Origin: Flaveria trinervia
Lineage: Eukaryota; Streptophyta; Magnoliopsida; Asterales; Asteraceae
Direction: 5' to 3'
Length of the DNA: 64,000 nt
Assembly: GCA_025506515.1 (NCBI GenBank)
Contig: CM046458.1
Span: 38,431,940-38,495,939 of the forward strand
Shown here: piece after piece, positions 12,594-24,704 of the stretch
Position numbering within the stretch: position 1 is the stretch's first letter
Layout of the letters: each line of letters begins with the position of its first letter
Notes under the pieces: model-generated
Database searches by the model: none
What the model saw: only the letters and a program-made list of their open reading frames with translations
Told to the model about the DNA's origin: nothing
Made by a program: the position numbers and the translations under genes

Positions 12594-15500
12594 GGTTCTT
12601 CAGCATGCCATAGAAGCATCTGGTATGTGGATAGTGCAGGATCTATGCATATGACAGGGAGCAGTTCTCTTCTTCATGACTACTCTCAAAGAAAGAAGGG
12701 ATTTGTATCTTTTGGTAATGATGCTAAGGGTTACATCATCGGCAAAGGCTTTGTGTCAAATGGTGAGATAAGATTTGATGATGTTAACCATGTGGAGAAT
12801 CTCAAGTACAACTTATTGAGTGTCAGTCAAATGTGTGATAAAGGGCATGTTGCACTTTTCACCAGCCAGAACTGCTGGATTCTATCTTTCAATGTTTTGA
12901 GAATGATTGACAAGATATTGGATGTATATATTCTCCTGAAGGCCAACAGGATTGGAAGAGTATATGCCTTAGACTTATCAAAGAAAATTGATCTAAAAGG
13001 CCATCCATGTCTATTCTCTAAGGCCTCTCCTTAGGAATCTGAACTATGGCACAGAAGGCTTTATCATGTGAATCTTATAAACATGAACCAGCTTATCCAT
13101 CATGGTTTAGTGCGAGGTCTGCCATTAAAGGAGTTCAAATGTGATGACGACTGTTCTGCTTGTTTAAAAGGAAAGCAACACAAAGTATCATTCCCTCCAA
13201 TAGAAGAACCAAAGTCCACTGGCTGCTTGCAATTACTGCATATGGATCTTTTTGGTCTAGTAAGAGTGATGAGCATGGCAAACAAAAAATACTATCTCGT
13301 AATTGTGGATGATAATTCCAGATTTGTATGGACCTTCTTCTTACATTCAAAAGATGAGGCTGGTCAAATCATCATCTACTTTGTGTTGTATATGGAAAAG
13401 CAGTACTCCTTTCCAGTCAAGTGTGTGAGGAGTGATAATGGCACAGAATTTAGAAACCACACACTTGATGAATTCTATTTATGTAAGGGAATCAAGAGGC
13501 AGTATAGCATTCCAAGAACTCCTAAACAAAATGGAGTGGTGGAGAGAAAGAACAGGACCCTATTAAAGTCGCAAGGTCAATGTTGGCTGATTCTGGTTTG
13601 CCACTAACCTTTTGGGCTGAAGCTGTCAACACAGCTTGCTATGTGCAAAATAGAGTGTTAGTGAATCAGAGGTTGATGAAGACTCCTTATGAAGTGTTAC
13701 ATCATTTGGCCCCTTTGATTTCCTTTTTTAGAGCATTTGGGTGTCCCTGTTACATTCTTAACACCAAGAATCCACTTCAGAAGTTTGAGTCAAAGGTGGA
13801 TGCAGGGTACTTTGTTGGGTATTCATCTACTTGCAAGGCATACAGAGTTTTTAATTGCAGAACAAAGATAGTTAAAGAAACCTTGCATGTAAAGTTTAAT
13901 GAATCTCCAAAGGACAAAATTCCATAAAACCCTGTGGAGTTGTTTGATTTGGACATACTGCAATATGTTCCTTATCAGTCTCTAGCTGTTGTAGATTCTG
14001 TGAATCCATCATCTCCTGCAACTAGTCATCCATCTGGTGGTACAAATGCAAGGTTTAGTGATCACCTGCCTGAGTCTACTAAACTTGATGTTCCTGTATT
14101 TTCAGCAGTTCCATCCACAACAAATGCTGATGAGATCTCTGAATCCTTTACTTCATTTGAATTGCCATCTCATTCTAGGTTTCAAGAGTCTGGATCAACA
14201 TTGTTGCTGTTGAATCTCCTACAAACACTTGCACAGATCTTATTGAGTACCAAGAACTGAAGAATCACCCCATGTCTCAGATCATTGGTGACATCAATCC
14301 TGGTGTTTCAACTAGAAGTCAATTGTCCAATTTCTGCTTTTATGCTCTCTTTATCATCAGCAAGAGCCAAAGACTATCATATTGCATTAAGAGACAATGG
14401 ATGGGTAAAGCCATGCAACTTGAGCTTCTTCAGTTTCAAAAGCAGCAAGTGTGGAACTGGTTCCTCTACCCCAAGGTAAGTGTGCAATAGGCACTAAATG
14501 GGTGTTTAGGAATAAAACTGATGAAAAAGGTCAAATTGTCAAGAACAAGGCCAGACTGGTTGTACAAGGGTTTTCACAAGAAGAAGGTATTGATTATGAT
14601 GAAACCTTTGCCCCTGTAGCCAGACTGGAGGCAATCAGATTGTTCTTAGCTTATGTTGCTTTCCATAATCTTAAAGTTTTTCAAATGGATGTCAAAAGTG
14701 CATCTTATATGGTAAAATAAAAGAAGAAGTTTATGTGTGTCAACACCAGGTTTTGAAGATCATAAACATCTAGATTGGGTGTATAAGCTTGATAAGGCTC
14801 TTTATGGGTTAAAACAAGCTCCTAGAGCCTGGTATGAAAGACTGTCTAACTTTCTTCTTCAAAACAATTTCACTAGAGGCTCCATAGATAAAACTTTCTT
14901 CATTAAGAAAGTAGGCATGCATAAGCTCCTTGTTCAAATTTATGTAGATGATATTATTTTTGCATCCTCTGATCCACAGTTGTGTGATGCCTTTACTAAG
15001 TTTATGCAACAAAAGTTTGAAATGAGTACCATGGGAGAATTACAGTTCTTTCTGGGTTTGCAAATCAAACAAATGGCTGATGGAACTTTCATTCATAAGT
15101 CAAAATATACAAAGGATCTGTTGAAAAAGTTTGATTTACAAAATTGCAAGCCCTGTTCTACTCCCATGTGCAACACCACACAACTGGATGCTGATCAGAA
15201 AGGTAAAGCAGTTGATGAAACTCTTTACAGATGTATGATTGGTTCCTTGATGTACCTTACAGCTTCTAGACCAGACATTATGTTTGCAACTTGTGTCTAT
15301 GCTAGATTTTAGGCTGCACCTAAAGTATCCCATATGATTGCAGTCAAAAGGAACTTTAGATACTTGCAAGGAACTCAATCTCTAGGACTTTGGTATTCTA
15401 CTGGGCACTTTTGCAAATTAGTTGCTTTCTCTGATAGTGACTATGCAGGGTGTAAATTAACCAGAAAATCACCTCTGGTGGATGTCAATTTCTAGGCAAT

Positions 15501-15882
15501 TGTTTAGTTTCTTGGCAGAGTAAGAAACAAACTTCAGTGCTACATCCACTGCTGAAGCAGAGTACATGCTGTTGCAAGTTGTACATCTCTAGTACTCTAG
15601 CTTCAGAATCAATTACTGGATTATGACATTACAACGACTAAGACTCATTTACTGATGGACAGTGCTTCAGCTCTATGTATTGTAAAAAATCCTGTCCAGC
15701 ATTCTACGACCAAACATATTGACATCAGACATCATTTTATCAGGGATTGTTATGAAAAAGGTCTGATTGATCCAAAGTTTGTTCCTAGTGCTGATGAGCT
15801 TGCAGATATATTTACTAAGCCTTTGGACAGTGCAACTTTCCAAAACCTAGTGCTAAGGCTTGGTATGCTACAGCTAGAATGA
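12594..15882 (+). pseudogene. Element B pol (protease, integrase, RT, RNase H)
   Basis: Pol starts in a different frame just after the gag stop. The protease reads WYVDSAGSMHMTG at 12621, so the usual D-S-G triad is D-S-A-G. The integrase zinc motif (ELWHRRLYHVN, then CSACLKGKQ) and the core residues are visible: HMDLFGL near 13240, RSDNGTEF near 13430, KQNGVVERKN near 13530. A frameshift near 13565 precedes MLADSGLPLTFWAEAV. RT runs from about 14451 (IGTKWVFRNK, FAPVARLEAIR), loses one base at DVKSA (about 14700) and then keeps an intact YVDD at 14941-14952. RNase H shows SDSDYAGC near 15430 after a stop at 15310, the AEAEY motif near 15550 and HIDIRHHFIRD near 15720, ending at 15882. A working enzyme is not encoded. 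Confidence 0.9.
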
Positions 15883-16506
15883 TTTGACAACTACTAATGA
15901 TCTCAGTTCACAAGTACCGATGAGCATTAGTATACAGCTGTCAAAAATAAGTACTGATAAGTTATTTTTTCTTCGGTAGTTTTCGTAACTACTAAAGACT
16001 AAATTACTTAAAAGTACTAAAGTACTTTATTTGTTGAAAAGTACTGATGTAGTTACAACTATTGATGTGGTTACAACTACTGATGTGGTTACAACTACTG
16101 ATGTCTATTCTAACAGATAAGTACTGATGACCAATGAAACATCTAAAAATTAGATAGTTTGCTTAGTAAGTGTTAAGGTCAATGAAACAACTGAGATCTG
16201 TGAATTGACGACAACAGCCGATGAGAAATTTTACTCTTCAATTGTTTCAAACAACTGCTGTTTCATTTCAAAATAACTGAAGCCAAAACCAAGTCTTGAG
16301 TAGTTTCAAACTACTGATGACTAATACCAAGTCTTCATTTGTTTACAACATCTGAAAGTTAAAACCATGTCTTCAGTCGTTTTCTAACAACTGATGACTA
16401 ACACCAAAACTTTTAGTTATTTTCTTTAAGCCGTTTCATAACCTATAAATACCTAACCCTAAATTCAAAATTCATAATCGTTTTCAGAACTTTCATCTTC
16501 CATTAA
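15883..16506 (+). promoter_or_regulatory. Spacer before B accessory frame, dense in LTR-type motifs
   Basis: There is no coding signal. The region is filled with CAACTGATG, AGTACTGATG, AAGTCTTCAG and GTTTCAAACTAC words, including a short tandem of CTACTGATGTGGTTACAA near 16050-16110. The same vocabulary (ACTGAAG, AGTCTTCAG, CAGTAGTT) fills the B LTR. A CCTATAAATACC box at about 16443-16454 lies roughly 55 bp before the accessory ATG, so this looks like an internal promoter for the accessory frame (inference). Confidence 0.5.
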
Positions 16507-19500
16507 TGGCGACCATGCAAATCAAACCACGACACAACTTTGTTGCCTACCTCACAAAATCGGCCTTTTGGACTAATTTGATGTTGCCATTGATCTGATG
16601 GTTTATTCCTCGTATCAAACTGCTTTTCTTCTGAATCCAACCATCTATCCCTATACCCTTCGCCAATCTGGACAAATGTCACTGTCCATACTGGTGAGAA
16701 TTGATGTCGCGATCACTCTCCAGTCATTCGTCAAACCCTAGATCTGAATGATGCCACCTTTGTCACCGAATACCCGAAGAGCACCACTGATCTATCATTC
16801 ATCCCATGGTATGAGGGCGACCTAAATGCTACTACCATTCTGAAGAAGCACTTCCATGATGCTGAACGCCTAATCTTTCATATGATCATGTCTGCCTTGC
16901 CCCCAAATCCTCTTCATGGGATCAAATGTAATCCAGGTGGCAGCATATTGTATTCTCTCCTTGAACGCCAAAGCTTAAATTTTTCTGAAGTTATATTTTT
17001 GGAATTAAAAGATCTGGCAATGAACTTGTGGCTAACAGATGGATATTATATCTATGGTTTCTTATGGCCATAATCATGAATCAATTAAAATTTGATTGCC
17101 CTATTGGCCTTGGAGTCCCTGCTGTGGTAGTTTTGCCTGAGGTATACTCCAGGCACAACTCTGACCCACACTCAAGAGACTACCAAACTGCTAAAACCTA
17201 AGCAGTGGAAACCCACAGCCTCATCCTCCAGATCCAAAGTTCCTTCCAAACCACAATCCAAACAAACAAAAAAGGCTACTCAGGGAGTTGAGTCCCCTGA
17301 TGATGCCCCTGCAACACAAAGGCAGGAATGAAACTACTGTAGTAATCCCCTGTAGTTTCCAAGACTCTACCAACTAAAACCCCGCTTAGGTATCCTCTCA
17401 ACAGATCCTGATGCAATCAAAATAGGGAAACCACATTACTGGAATCTCTCTCACTTGAGAAGATTCCCATTGAAGAGCACCATTCACCCCAGGTGCAATC
17501 TTCTTCACACTTATCTCCCACTAAAGCCACCCATACAAGCCCAACAGTGGTTATTGCACAAGTGCTGACTCAACTACATTCCTCTACCATTCCCCATAAA
17601 CCTATTACCGCTGGGAAAACCTCAACAGTTCAGGGAGAGGATTATAATATGGCTGATAACCCATAGCACATGGATTACAGAGTTCAATCTCCCTATGTAG
17701 AGGAGGAGATTCGAACATCTGGTGAGGCTGCCTCTTTTCCTGTTTCAGCACATGAACAGGATGAAGGTGGTATCATCTCTAAGACGTCACCAGAGGCAAC
17801 TACCAATGAAGGACATAATCCTGAGGTAGGAAGTCCCCAGTTCCAAGAAATAGGGGCACATATGAATACTGATCTACACTCAGCACATGTTCATCCTGAT
17901 TTAATCAGGAGGTCAGATGATTCAGCAAAGACTGATGATGACCTAGGCTTTTTCTTTGATGTTCTAGCCCACAACACCATTCTCGAGGCTGAGGTATGCA
18001 GACTACAAGAACTGCTTGCCAAATTGTCACAAGAATCAAGTCCATCTGCCCAAATTCACCCACAGATGGCATCTTCTTCTGAAGGTCTCCCAAACACTGA
18101 GCCACTCCCATAAACTGTGCCACCAGCCTCTGATTCAAGCACCATTTCTCAGGGATAGAACCCCTCTGAGCAAATGGTTGCTGCCTTTCAATCCTCCTTA
18201 CCTCTCATCACTTCCATCATCACTAACATTGTGCATCAAGCCATTGATGAGAGGCTTTCCTCAAATTTTCAAACCTTAGTTGATGATGTTGTTTCTAAGA
18301 GACTTTCTGACATTCAAACCCCTGAACCCAATGCAACCAAAAAGGGGGAGTCTAAGTCAGTGAAAGCAAACAAAAGAAAGAGAGTTAAAGAGGAAGAAGA
18401 AAAAGAGAAGAAAGAAAAGGAGATGATCACATACAAGAGAAAGAAGAGTGCTGAACAGACTGAAGCTGAGAAAAAGTTAGAAGAACTGATCAAAGAAGCT
18501 GATGAGCAACATAGCAGATCTATGGATAAGATCATTGATCAACTCTTCAGACAAGGTTTTGACACAGCCAAACATGACTCTAAAATTAGAAGGCTAGAGA
18601 TTCAAGAGATTGATAATAGATGGGCAAGTTGTAGTGAGAAAGAAAGGGAAAGGCTGGAAGCTATGATAAGATTCATATCAAAGCATTTGGGAAGATCAAT
18701 CATTGAAGTGAAATCATGGTCCAAAGATAGTATTTTGGAGATAACCACCAGAATCTATTCTTCTGAATTATTCAACAAAGGATTGATCATAGAAGCTCTT
18801 GATGAAGCTGGTGCTGGGAAAAGGTCTGATATGGCAAAGTTATCCAAAGCCTCACTCACAACCAAGATGCTAGAGCAGCCTATACAATCTCCCACACCAA
18901 AACAACCAACTTCACAACCCTCAAAACCAACTCCTTCACCCAAGAAACCTACTCAAACCATTACCAATGATGCACCCAAGAGGAAGAGAAGGGTGTTGAG
19001 GATGGAAGAAGAAGAAGAAGATGATGAGGATGATAGTCTACCGATCTCTGTTGTTCTTAAAACAAAGATGCATGTGCCCAGGAGTCAACCAACAACAATC
19101 ACACTTGACATTCAAAGGCAAATGGTAAAAGTCAAACTTGAAGAAGAAGAACATCACAAACAACATGATGAGCAGCTGTTAAGGATGGTTGATAAAGAGT
19201 TTCCTAAGTCTTCATCCATACAAGCTATGAAGAAACATGCTCAGAGGTTGTATGCTCTCAGATTCACATTTCAATATCAAAAAGAGAGAGTGAGAATTTG
19301 GCCTGACCCTAGAGTAAGTGACAGAATTCATAAATAGAATATTCCAAGTCGATACAATGGCCAAGTAAAGAAGACTGTAGATGCTGTGATAATGCTGGCC
19401 ATTGTAGTGTCACCCTGGGAAATCATTGAAGACTTCAAGAGAGCTTACAAGTCTAATATGACTCCACAAACTTTACTAGAAAACAAAATGGTGAAGAAGG

Positions 19501-19760
19501 GGTTGATCTATAAGAAGCTTGAAGAAATAAGAAGAAATGAGCTCCAGTTATTACTTGAAGGTACTCATCCTGATGAGTTTGCATACAGAGAAATAACTAC
19601 TGTGGAGCTAAAGAATAGAAAGAATGTTAAATACTTATCAGAGTACTATGGGCCTAAGTTCTTCTTTGAAAGTGAAGCTGAAGAACTCACAATGGAAGAA
19701 CAAGTTGTATTCCTTGAGGCCTATGTTAGAGAGTCTTACAGACTCATCGTTGGGAAGTAG
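16507..19760 (+). pseudogene. Element B post-pol accessory protein (env-like position)
   Basis: The frame starts at ATG 16507 (MATMQIKPRHNFVAYL), about 55 bp after a TATA-like box. Several early frameshifts break it, but the N-terminal core parallels the accessory protein of element C: SYQTAFLLNPTIYPYTLRQ corresponds to SYYTALTVNHTIYSNHMSEFW, and FHMIMSALP..LNFSEV corresponds to LLHVVLHCLS..LNYSRF. From 17670 to 19760 one frame continues through only a few stops. It shows a Ser/Thr/Glu/Pro-rich part, a Lys/Glu coiled coil (18340-18640), a Pro/Lys-rich stretch with KRKRRVLRMEEEEEDDEDD (near 18980) that looks like a nuclear signal plus acidic tract, and a C-terminal module (YLSEYYGPKFFFESEAEELT, near 19640). 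I see no signal peptide or membrane segment, so an envelope role is not supported. Function is unknown. Confidence 0.75.
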
Positions 19761-19952
19761 GTCTCATGGATGGGGTAACAACTCTATGTCCAATTCCTTA
19801 AGACACAGTTCCCATTCATCCTTTGCCAATCAAGCTTTCTCAAACCTCTTCCCTGGACTGAGCTTAATTTGGTGATTTCTGAGCTGATCCAGAAAATGTT
19901 TCTGCCAATAAGTGGGACTTCAATAATCTTAAAGGTTTTGGCTGCATTGGTT

Positions 19953-19963
19953 CAGGGGGATTT
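19953..19963 (+). other. Element B polypurine tract
   Basis: AGGGGGA directly precedes the 3' LTR start, the expected position of the plus-strand primer. Confidence 0.7.
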
Positions 19964-20705
19964 TCTTGGACCAAAAGAACTAATGAGCCAGATCAGAAAA
20001 ACCTTTAAGTCCTACAGACATCATAACAACTGAAGTGGTCTACAACAGCTGAAGACAAAGTCTGAAGACAACTGTTGAAAACAAAGTCTGAAAACAAAGT
20101 CTGAAGACAAAGTCTGAAGACAAAGTCTGAAGACAAAGTCTGAAGACAAAGTCTGAAGACAACAACTGAAGACAAAGTCCGAAGACAACTGCTGAAGACA
20201 AAGTGTGAAGACCATGTTCTCAGAAGTTGTCATAACAGCTAAAGTAGTTCTTTTCAGTAGTTGTGATGGTTTACTTTTCAGTAGTTTGTAATCAGTTGTT
20301 TTATTTTATGTAAAACATCTGAAGTTCTTACACTTTAGATGTTACAACTTCAGTAGTTGTAATTTTAGCTTGTACTTAGCTTTTTGTGAAGGTGTCCTCA
20401 GTTGTTATGGACATCTTCAGTAGTTTAGTCAACTTTTAGTTGTTTGTATAAATCAGTTAGCTGTCACTATCAAGTGACGTCAGCTGATGTCACATTCACT
20501 TATAAAAGGAATGTTGACCTAATTTCTTTGTAGCCAAAGCTTGTGCGTGAATGAAAATATTCTCTTTGCAGAAAATTGTCTCTCTCTATAACCGTCACTG
20601 TTTGATTGAATATTCATATTATTCTTGCTTAAATTTCGTCTAATTCTTGTTCTATCCCGCTGGAAATCTTAATCTAATTGATCAAAGTAGATCTCAATCC
20701 TTTCA
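19964..20705 (+). repeat. Element B 3' LTR
   Basis: It matches 8595-9387, with 13 instead of 17 minisatellite units. The first two bases are TC instead of TG, which would impair a fresh integration end. It retains the TGACGTCA and TATAAAAG pair and ends TTTCA, followed by ACATT. Confidence 0.92.
20041..20209 (+). repeat. 13-bp minisatellite in B 3' LTR (13 units)
   Basis: This is the same 13-bp unit family as 8672-8892, here with 13 units and several private changes (AACAAAGTCTGAA, GACAAAGTCCGAA, GACAAAGTGTGAA). Confidence 0.9.
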
Positions 20706-20710
20706 ACATT
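20706..20710. repeat. Target site duplication of element B (right)
   Basis: ACATT follows the last CA of the 3' LTR and matches 8590-8594 exactly. Confidence 0.9.
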
Positions 20711-21420
20711 CACTCCATTCACTAAGTCATTCTGGATCAAATGATTCATCTTCCGTGGATTTATGCGTCCTATTCTCCTATGCCAGGAGATCGAGTCTTT
20801 CTCTGTTGCCTTTGACAAGAAGCATTGAACTTGATGATTGGCTATGGATGCTTTTGACAAATCCAAGACATATAAGTCATTATATCTTAAATCTAACATT
20901 AAGATTTGATCCTCCGGGATAACGTAATCCTTTTGAAATAGATAGCACTTCTTGTTGTCAAAAGCAACTTTGAATCCTTTGTCACATATCTGAGATACTG
21001 AAAGCAAGTTGTTTTACAATTTTTGAACATAGTTGACCTTATCACACTTTACTTTCTGGTTTCCCAATTCGCCTTGAGCGGTGATGTATCCTCCTTTATT
21101 TCCAGCAAATGAGACATGTCTCCCTTTAACTTGTTTGGCATTTGAATATAGAGACAGGTTCCCGGTCATGTTCCTAGATGCCCCACTATCAACAATCCAA
21201 GTATTTGTGATAGTACTGTAACAGACACCCTACACATTCAGAGGAAATTATCAGTTTAGATTTAGAACCCAAGCCTTAACTGGCTTGGGTGACCTAGAGG
21301 AATCACACATCATAAACTCAAGCCACTGTCCATTTGAGGGTGAGTTCATATCATTCTTCTTCTTGTTCTCATTATCAGATAGTTGACTTGACTTTTCTTT
21401 CCATAAACCAGTTTTATGTA
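20711..21420 (-). pseudogene. A2 pol start: protease and pre-integrase
   Basis: Read on the minus strand, the protease shows WIVDSGAS with the D-S-G triad at 21182-21190, then MTGNLSLY, VSFAGNKGGYI and NNLLSVSQICDKGF. The pre-integrase region follows, with WHRRIGRINPRKMNHLIQNDL. The coding text stops at the B insertion and continues at 8589 with FCVACKKGKQ, so the integrase HHCC zinc motif is split between its two halves. A stop lies before NNLLSVSQ (near 21015). The 112-codon frame 21007-20669 runs a few codons into the B LTR. Confidence 0.85.
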
Positions 21421-21429
21421 AGGACTATT

Positions 21430-24400
21430 TGTGATACAGACGAGTGGCTTACAGTTTGAACTTTAGGTTCATTAATTCTTTGTGGTGGAATAATAGACCT
21501 CCTTTTCAAAGAACTTTGTATATTATCGTAAAGTTCAATTTTCTGACTGGGATTCTGATAATAAGGACAATTAGATGCAATATGTCCTTTCTATCCACAA
21601 TTGTAGCAAGATCTCCCTTCTACATGTTGATGGAATTGTTTCTGTGGGGAAGTGTGTGATACAAGTGTAACTTTAGTCTGGTTGGGTTTGGACACTTCTT
21701 GTTTAGATGTTCTTGCTTCTTTAACAAAATTCATTGTTTGAATGTTTTTAACATCTTTAGCCTTTTTTTTATTTGGACTGTGACGTGGAGCACGTGGTTG
21801 GTTAACTGGTTTATATGTTTTGGGTTCAGAAATAAACATGTTTGAACATAACTTTACATTAACCTGTTCAAATTGTTCATCCAAATTCACAATAGGCATC
21901 TTACCTTTAGATTTCAAACTACACTCCTTTTGTTTAGTGACAGAATTCACTGGTTTACCTGTGGAATCCGGATCACTAACTAGAGGAGTGGACACCACAT
22001 GATCCTTAATTGGATTGTTATTTACTAGTCTACATTTAGTATTTAACATGATCTCATGTGGTGGTGGAACCACTTTGTAACCCAACCCCTCTCCGTTATT
22101 TTGTTCTTTCACTAAGTGTTGAACTATGTGAGAAGAATTGGTCCAACTGTCCAGTTTTTGTTTTAGTGAGTTGACTTCGACTTCTAAAACTGCTTTTTCT
22201 TTCTTAGTTTCTTCCAGGGAGTTTTGGTGAGAGAGGTGTAACTTTAGTGTGGTTAGGTTTGGACACTTCTTGTTTAGATGTTTTTTCTTCTTTAACAAAA
22301 TTCATTGTTTGAACGTTTTTAACATCTTTAGGCTTTTGTTTATTTGGACTGTGACGTGGAGCACATGGTTGGTTAACTGGTTTGTACGTTTTGGGTTCAG
22401 AAATAGACATGTTTGAACCTGACTTTGCATTAACCATTTCAAATTGTTCATCCAAATTCACAATAGGCATCTTACCTTTAGATTTCAAAGTAGCCTCCTT
22501 TTTTTTAGTGATAGATTCACTGGTTTACCCGTGGAATCCGGATCACTAACTAGAGGAGTGGACACCACATGATCCTTAATTGGATCGTTATTTATTAGTC
22601 TACATTTAGTATTTAACATGATCTCATGTGGTGGTGGAACCACTTTGTAACCCAATCCATCTCCGTAATTTCGTTCTTTAACTAAGTGTTGAACTATGTG
22701 AGAAGAACTGATCCAACTGTGCAGTTTTTGTTTTAATGAGTTGACGTCGACTTCGAAAACTGCTTTTTCTTTCTTAGTTTCTTCCAGGGAGTTTAAATAG
22801 AACTTTATATCATTGGCTTGATTAAAAGCAATAACCTCGGTTTCCTTAGTTGTTTATTTAAAAGTTCTATTTTCTCTTTATAATTGGGCTCATTTTGTTT
22901 TAAAATATGATTTGCTTCGGTGCACAGTTATAAATCATTTACTAAGCTATCATTGTGGTCTAATAACTTAGCAAACTTAAGATCAATGCTTTCTCTAAAT
23001 TTATTACATTCATTACAAGCAAAATTTTCAAAGAGTTGATCTTTGGTACTTACCTGTGAAGAATCTGTTGAATCAGCCATCAATGCAGAGTTTGACTCTT
23101 CGGATGCTGGAGATTCTGAACTTTTCGTTCTAAGATCTTCTTCAATCAGGTGATTGACCACATTCACAGTTTCTTTATTATCTGACATCACTAGTTCAAC
23201 TGCAATTTCACCTTCACTTGCAGAGCCGTTATCAAATCCCTCGACACAGGCAATATTCGATTAACCCGGAGACACAAAACTGAAGGTCCAGTCCTGTCCT
23301 TCGTCCCCTTGAGTAGTCAAGGCCTTTGTCTATTTGTTTGACAAGGTAGGTCCACTCCTGTCCTTACCTTGATGGTTGAAGGTTGAGAATGGATTTCCGT
23401 TACCTGTTTTCTTGGGCTTTACACATTCACGTTTGAAATGCCCCTTTTCACCACAATTAAAACAGGTAACTTTGGTCTTGTCGAAACCAAAGGTTTTGTC
23501 TTTTGTGGCTACCAAGTTCTGTCCTATCTTTTTCACAAACTTTTTTGCCCGTCTCACATCACTAGCCAAAGCCCACATTATATCCATTCTCTCTAGTTCA
23601 TTCTCATACACCTGCTCGTAATCTTCATCTGCAAGATGGCAATTTTCGATCTTCCCTGCAACTAGACCATCATAGGAATGAACAACAGCTGCTAGGAGTT
23701 CCATGTGCTCCTTTTCTATTTCCACCGTGATATTACCGAGATTTTCGGTCTTCAACTTTGTAGTGTTGGCTTCAGGCACTATATATTGGTAGAGGATAAC
23801 CCTGACGTTTCTGGTCCTGAAGTGGTGGTTTGGGAAGGGGCTGCTGAACTAGACACAAAGGCAGTTTGAAGTGGTGCTCCTGAACTGGTTGGGTTGGGAG
23901 ATGAGTTATACAGTGAAGGATTCTAGTCATAGGATCCTTTTTGTGACCTGTACTTCATCCTCAGTTCCTCCTCTCTCAATTTCAAGATGAAGTCGTTTAT
24001 GTCTAATTTTGCCAGTATATTGTTCTGGCTCAAGTTAGACACAAACGAGTCCCACTTCTCTGGCAAACCATCAGCAAAGCTTGACACTTTGTCTTCCATA
24101 GACGTTGTAACCCCATAAGTGTGCAGCTCACTCACCAGATGGAAGAATCAGTCAATTATGTCGTCCAAGCTTTCTTTCCCATTGAAGAGAAATTATCAAA
24201 CTCCTTTCTGAGAGTGTTTGCCTTTATTGTTTTTAACGTTGCATTCTCATCATATCATTTCTCCAAGGCCTCCCATAACTTCTTAGCCTGTTTGTTCTTA
24301 GAAAACTGATGAAAAATATCTTTTGGTATCACCTGGGTCAACAAGGCATACACCTTCTTTTCGGCATTGTACTTCGCTTTGTGGCTATCAGTCATACCTC

Positions 24401-24704
24401 CTAATGTTAACTTAACACCATCAGCCCCGACTGGCATACTATAACCTGTCTCAATTGATTCCCAGAGATTGGGATCAACTCCATTTAAATAGATCTCGAA
24501 CCGTTGTTTCCATTATGGGTAATCATCTAATGTTATAAGTTTAGGTGGTTTATTGTGATTCCTAATTTCATTTTCCAGAAGCAAAAGGTTCTGGATACGA
24601 GAATCCCTTCCGGTAGTAAACGTAGAATATTGATCTTCCATCTCTTTAAACTTTGAACTTTTGAACTTTAAACTTGTGCGAATGGACAGAGGCGAATGAC
24701 TCAA
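21430..24704 (-). pseudogene. A2 gag, with CCHC knuckles and internal duplication
   Basis: The likely start is the ATG of MEDQYSTF at about 24641; an upstream in-frame ATG exists at 24704. The N-terminal part has NKPPKLITLDDYP, then KNKQAKKLWEALEK, DKVSSFADGLPEKWDSFV and DINDFILKLREEELRMKYRS, the standard copia gag (UBN2-like) text. A good zinc knuckle CFNCGEKGHFKREC lies at 23423-23464. After it come an acidic Ser-rich part (23191-22928), a Lys-rich region present twice because of a 571-bp tandem duplication, and a second knuckle near 21560-21610 (CYNCG, stop, KGHIASNC). Stops and frameshifts divide it into at least seven pieces. Confidence 0.85.
21655..22796 (-). repeat. 571-bp tandem duplication within A2 gag
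   Basis: The word GTGTAACTTTAGT occurs at 21665 and 22236, and TTCTTAGTTTCTTCCAGGGA at 22201 and 22771, offsets of 570-571. The translated text GKMPIVNLDEQFE..MNFVKE appears twice. The corresponding region of A1 (30180-30840) has a single copy, so the duplication is specific to A2. Confidence 0.85.

Larger units (their letters stand above)
8595..20705 (+). mobile_element. Copia element B, full length with post-pol accessory frame, nested in A2
   Basis: This 12.1-kb element is bounded by LTRs of 793 and 742 bp with TG/CA ends (the 3' LTR starts TC). It has a perfect ACATT target duplication, an initiator-Met-type PBS, gag with two CCHC knuckles, pol in copia order (protease, integrase, RT, RNase H), a spacer rich in short motifs, a long accessory frame and a purine tract before the 3' LTR. 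The order and the accessory frame fit the Sirevirus branch. It split the A2 pol gene between the HH and CC halves of the integrase zinc motif: A2 sequence breaks at 8594 and resumes at 20706. All coding regions carry stops and frameshifts, so it is non-autonomous today. Confidence 0.92.
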
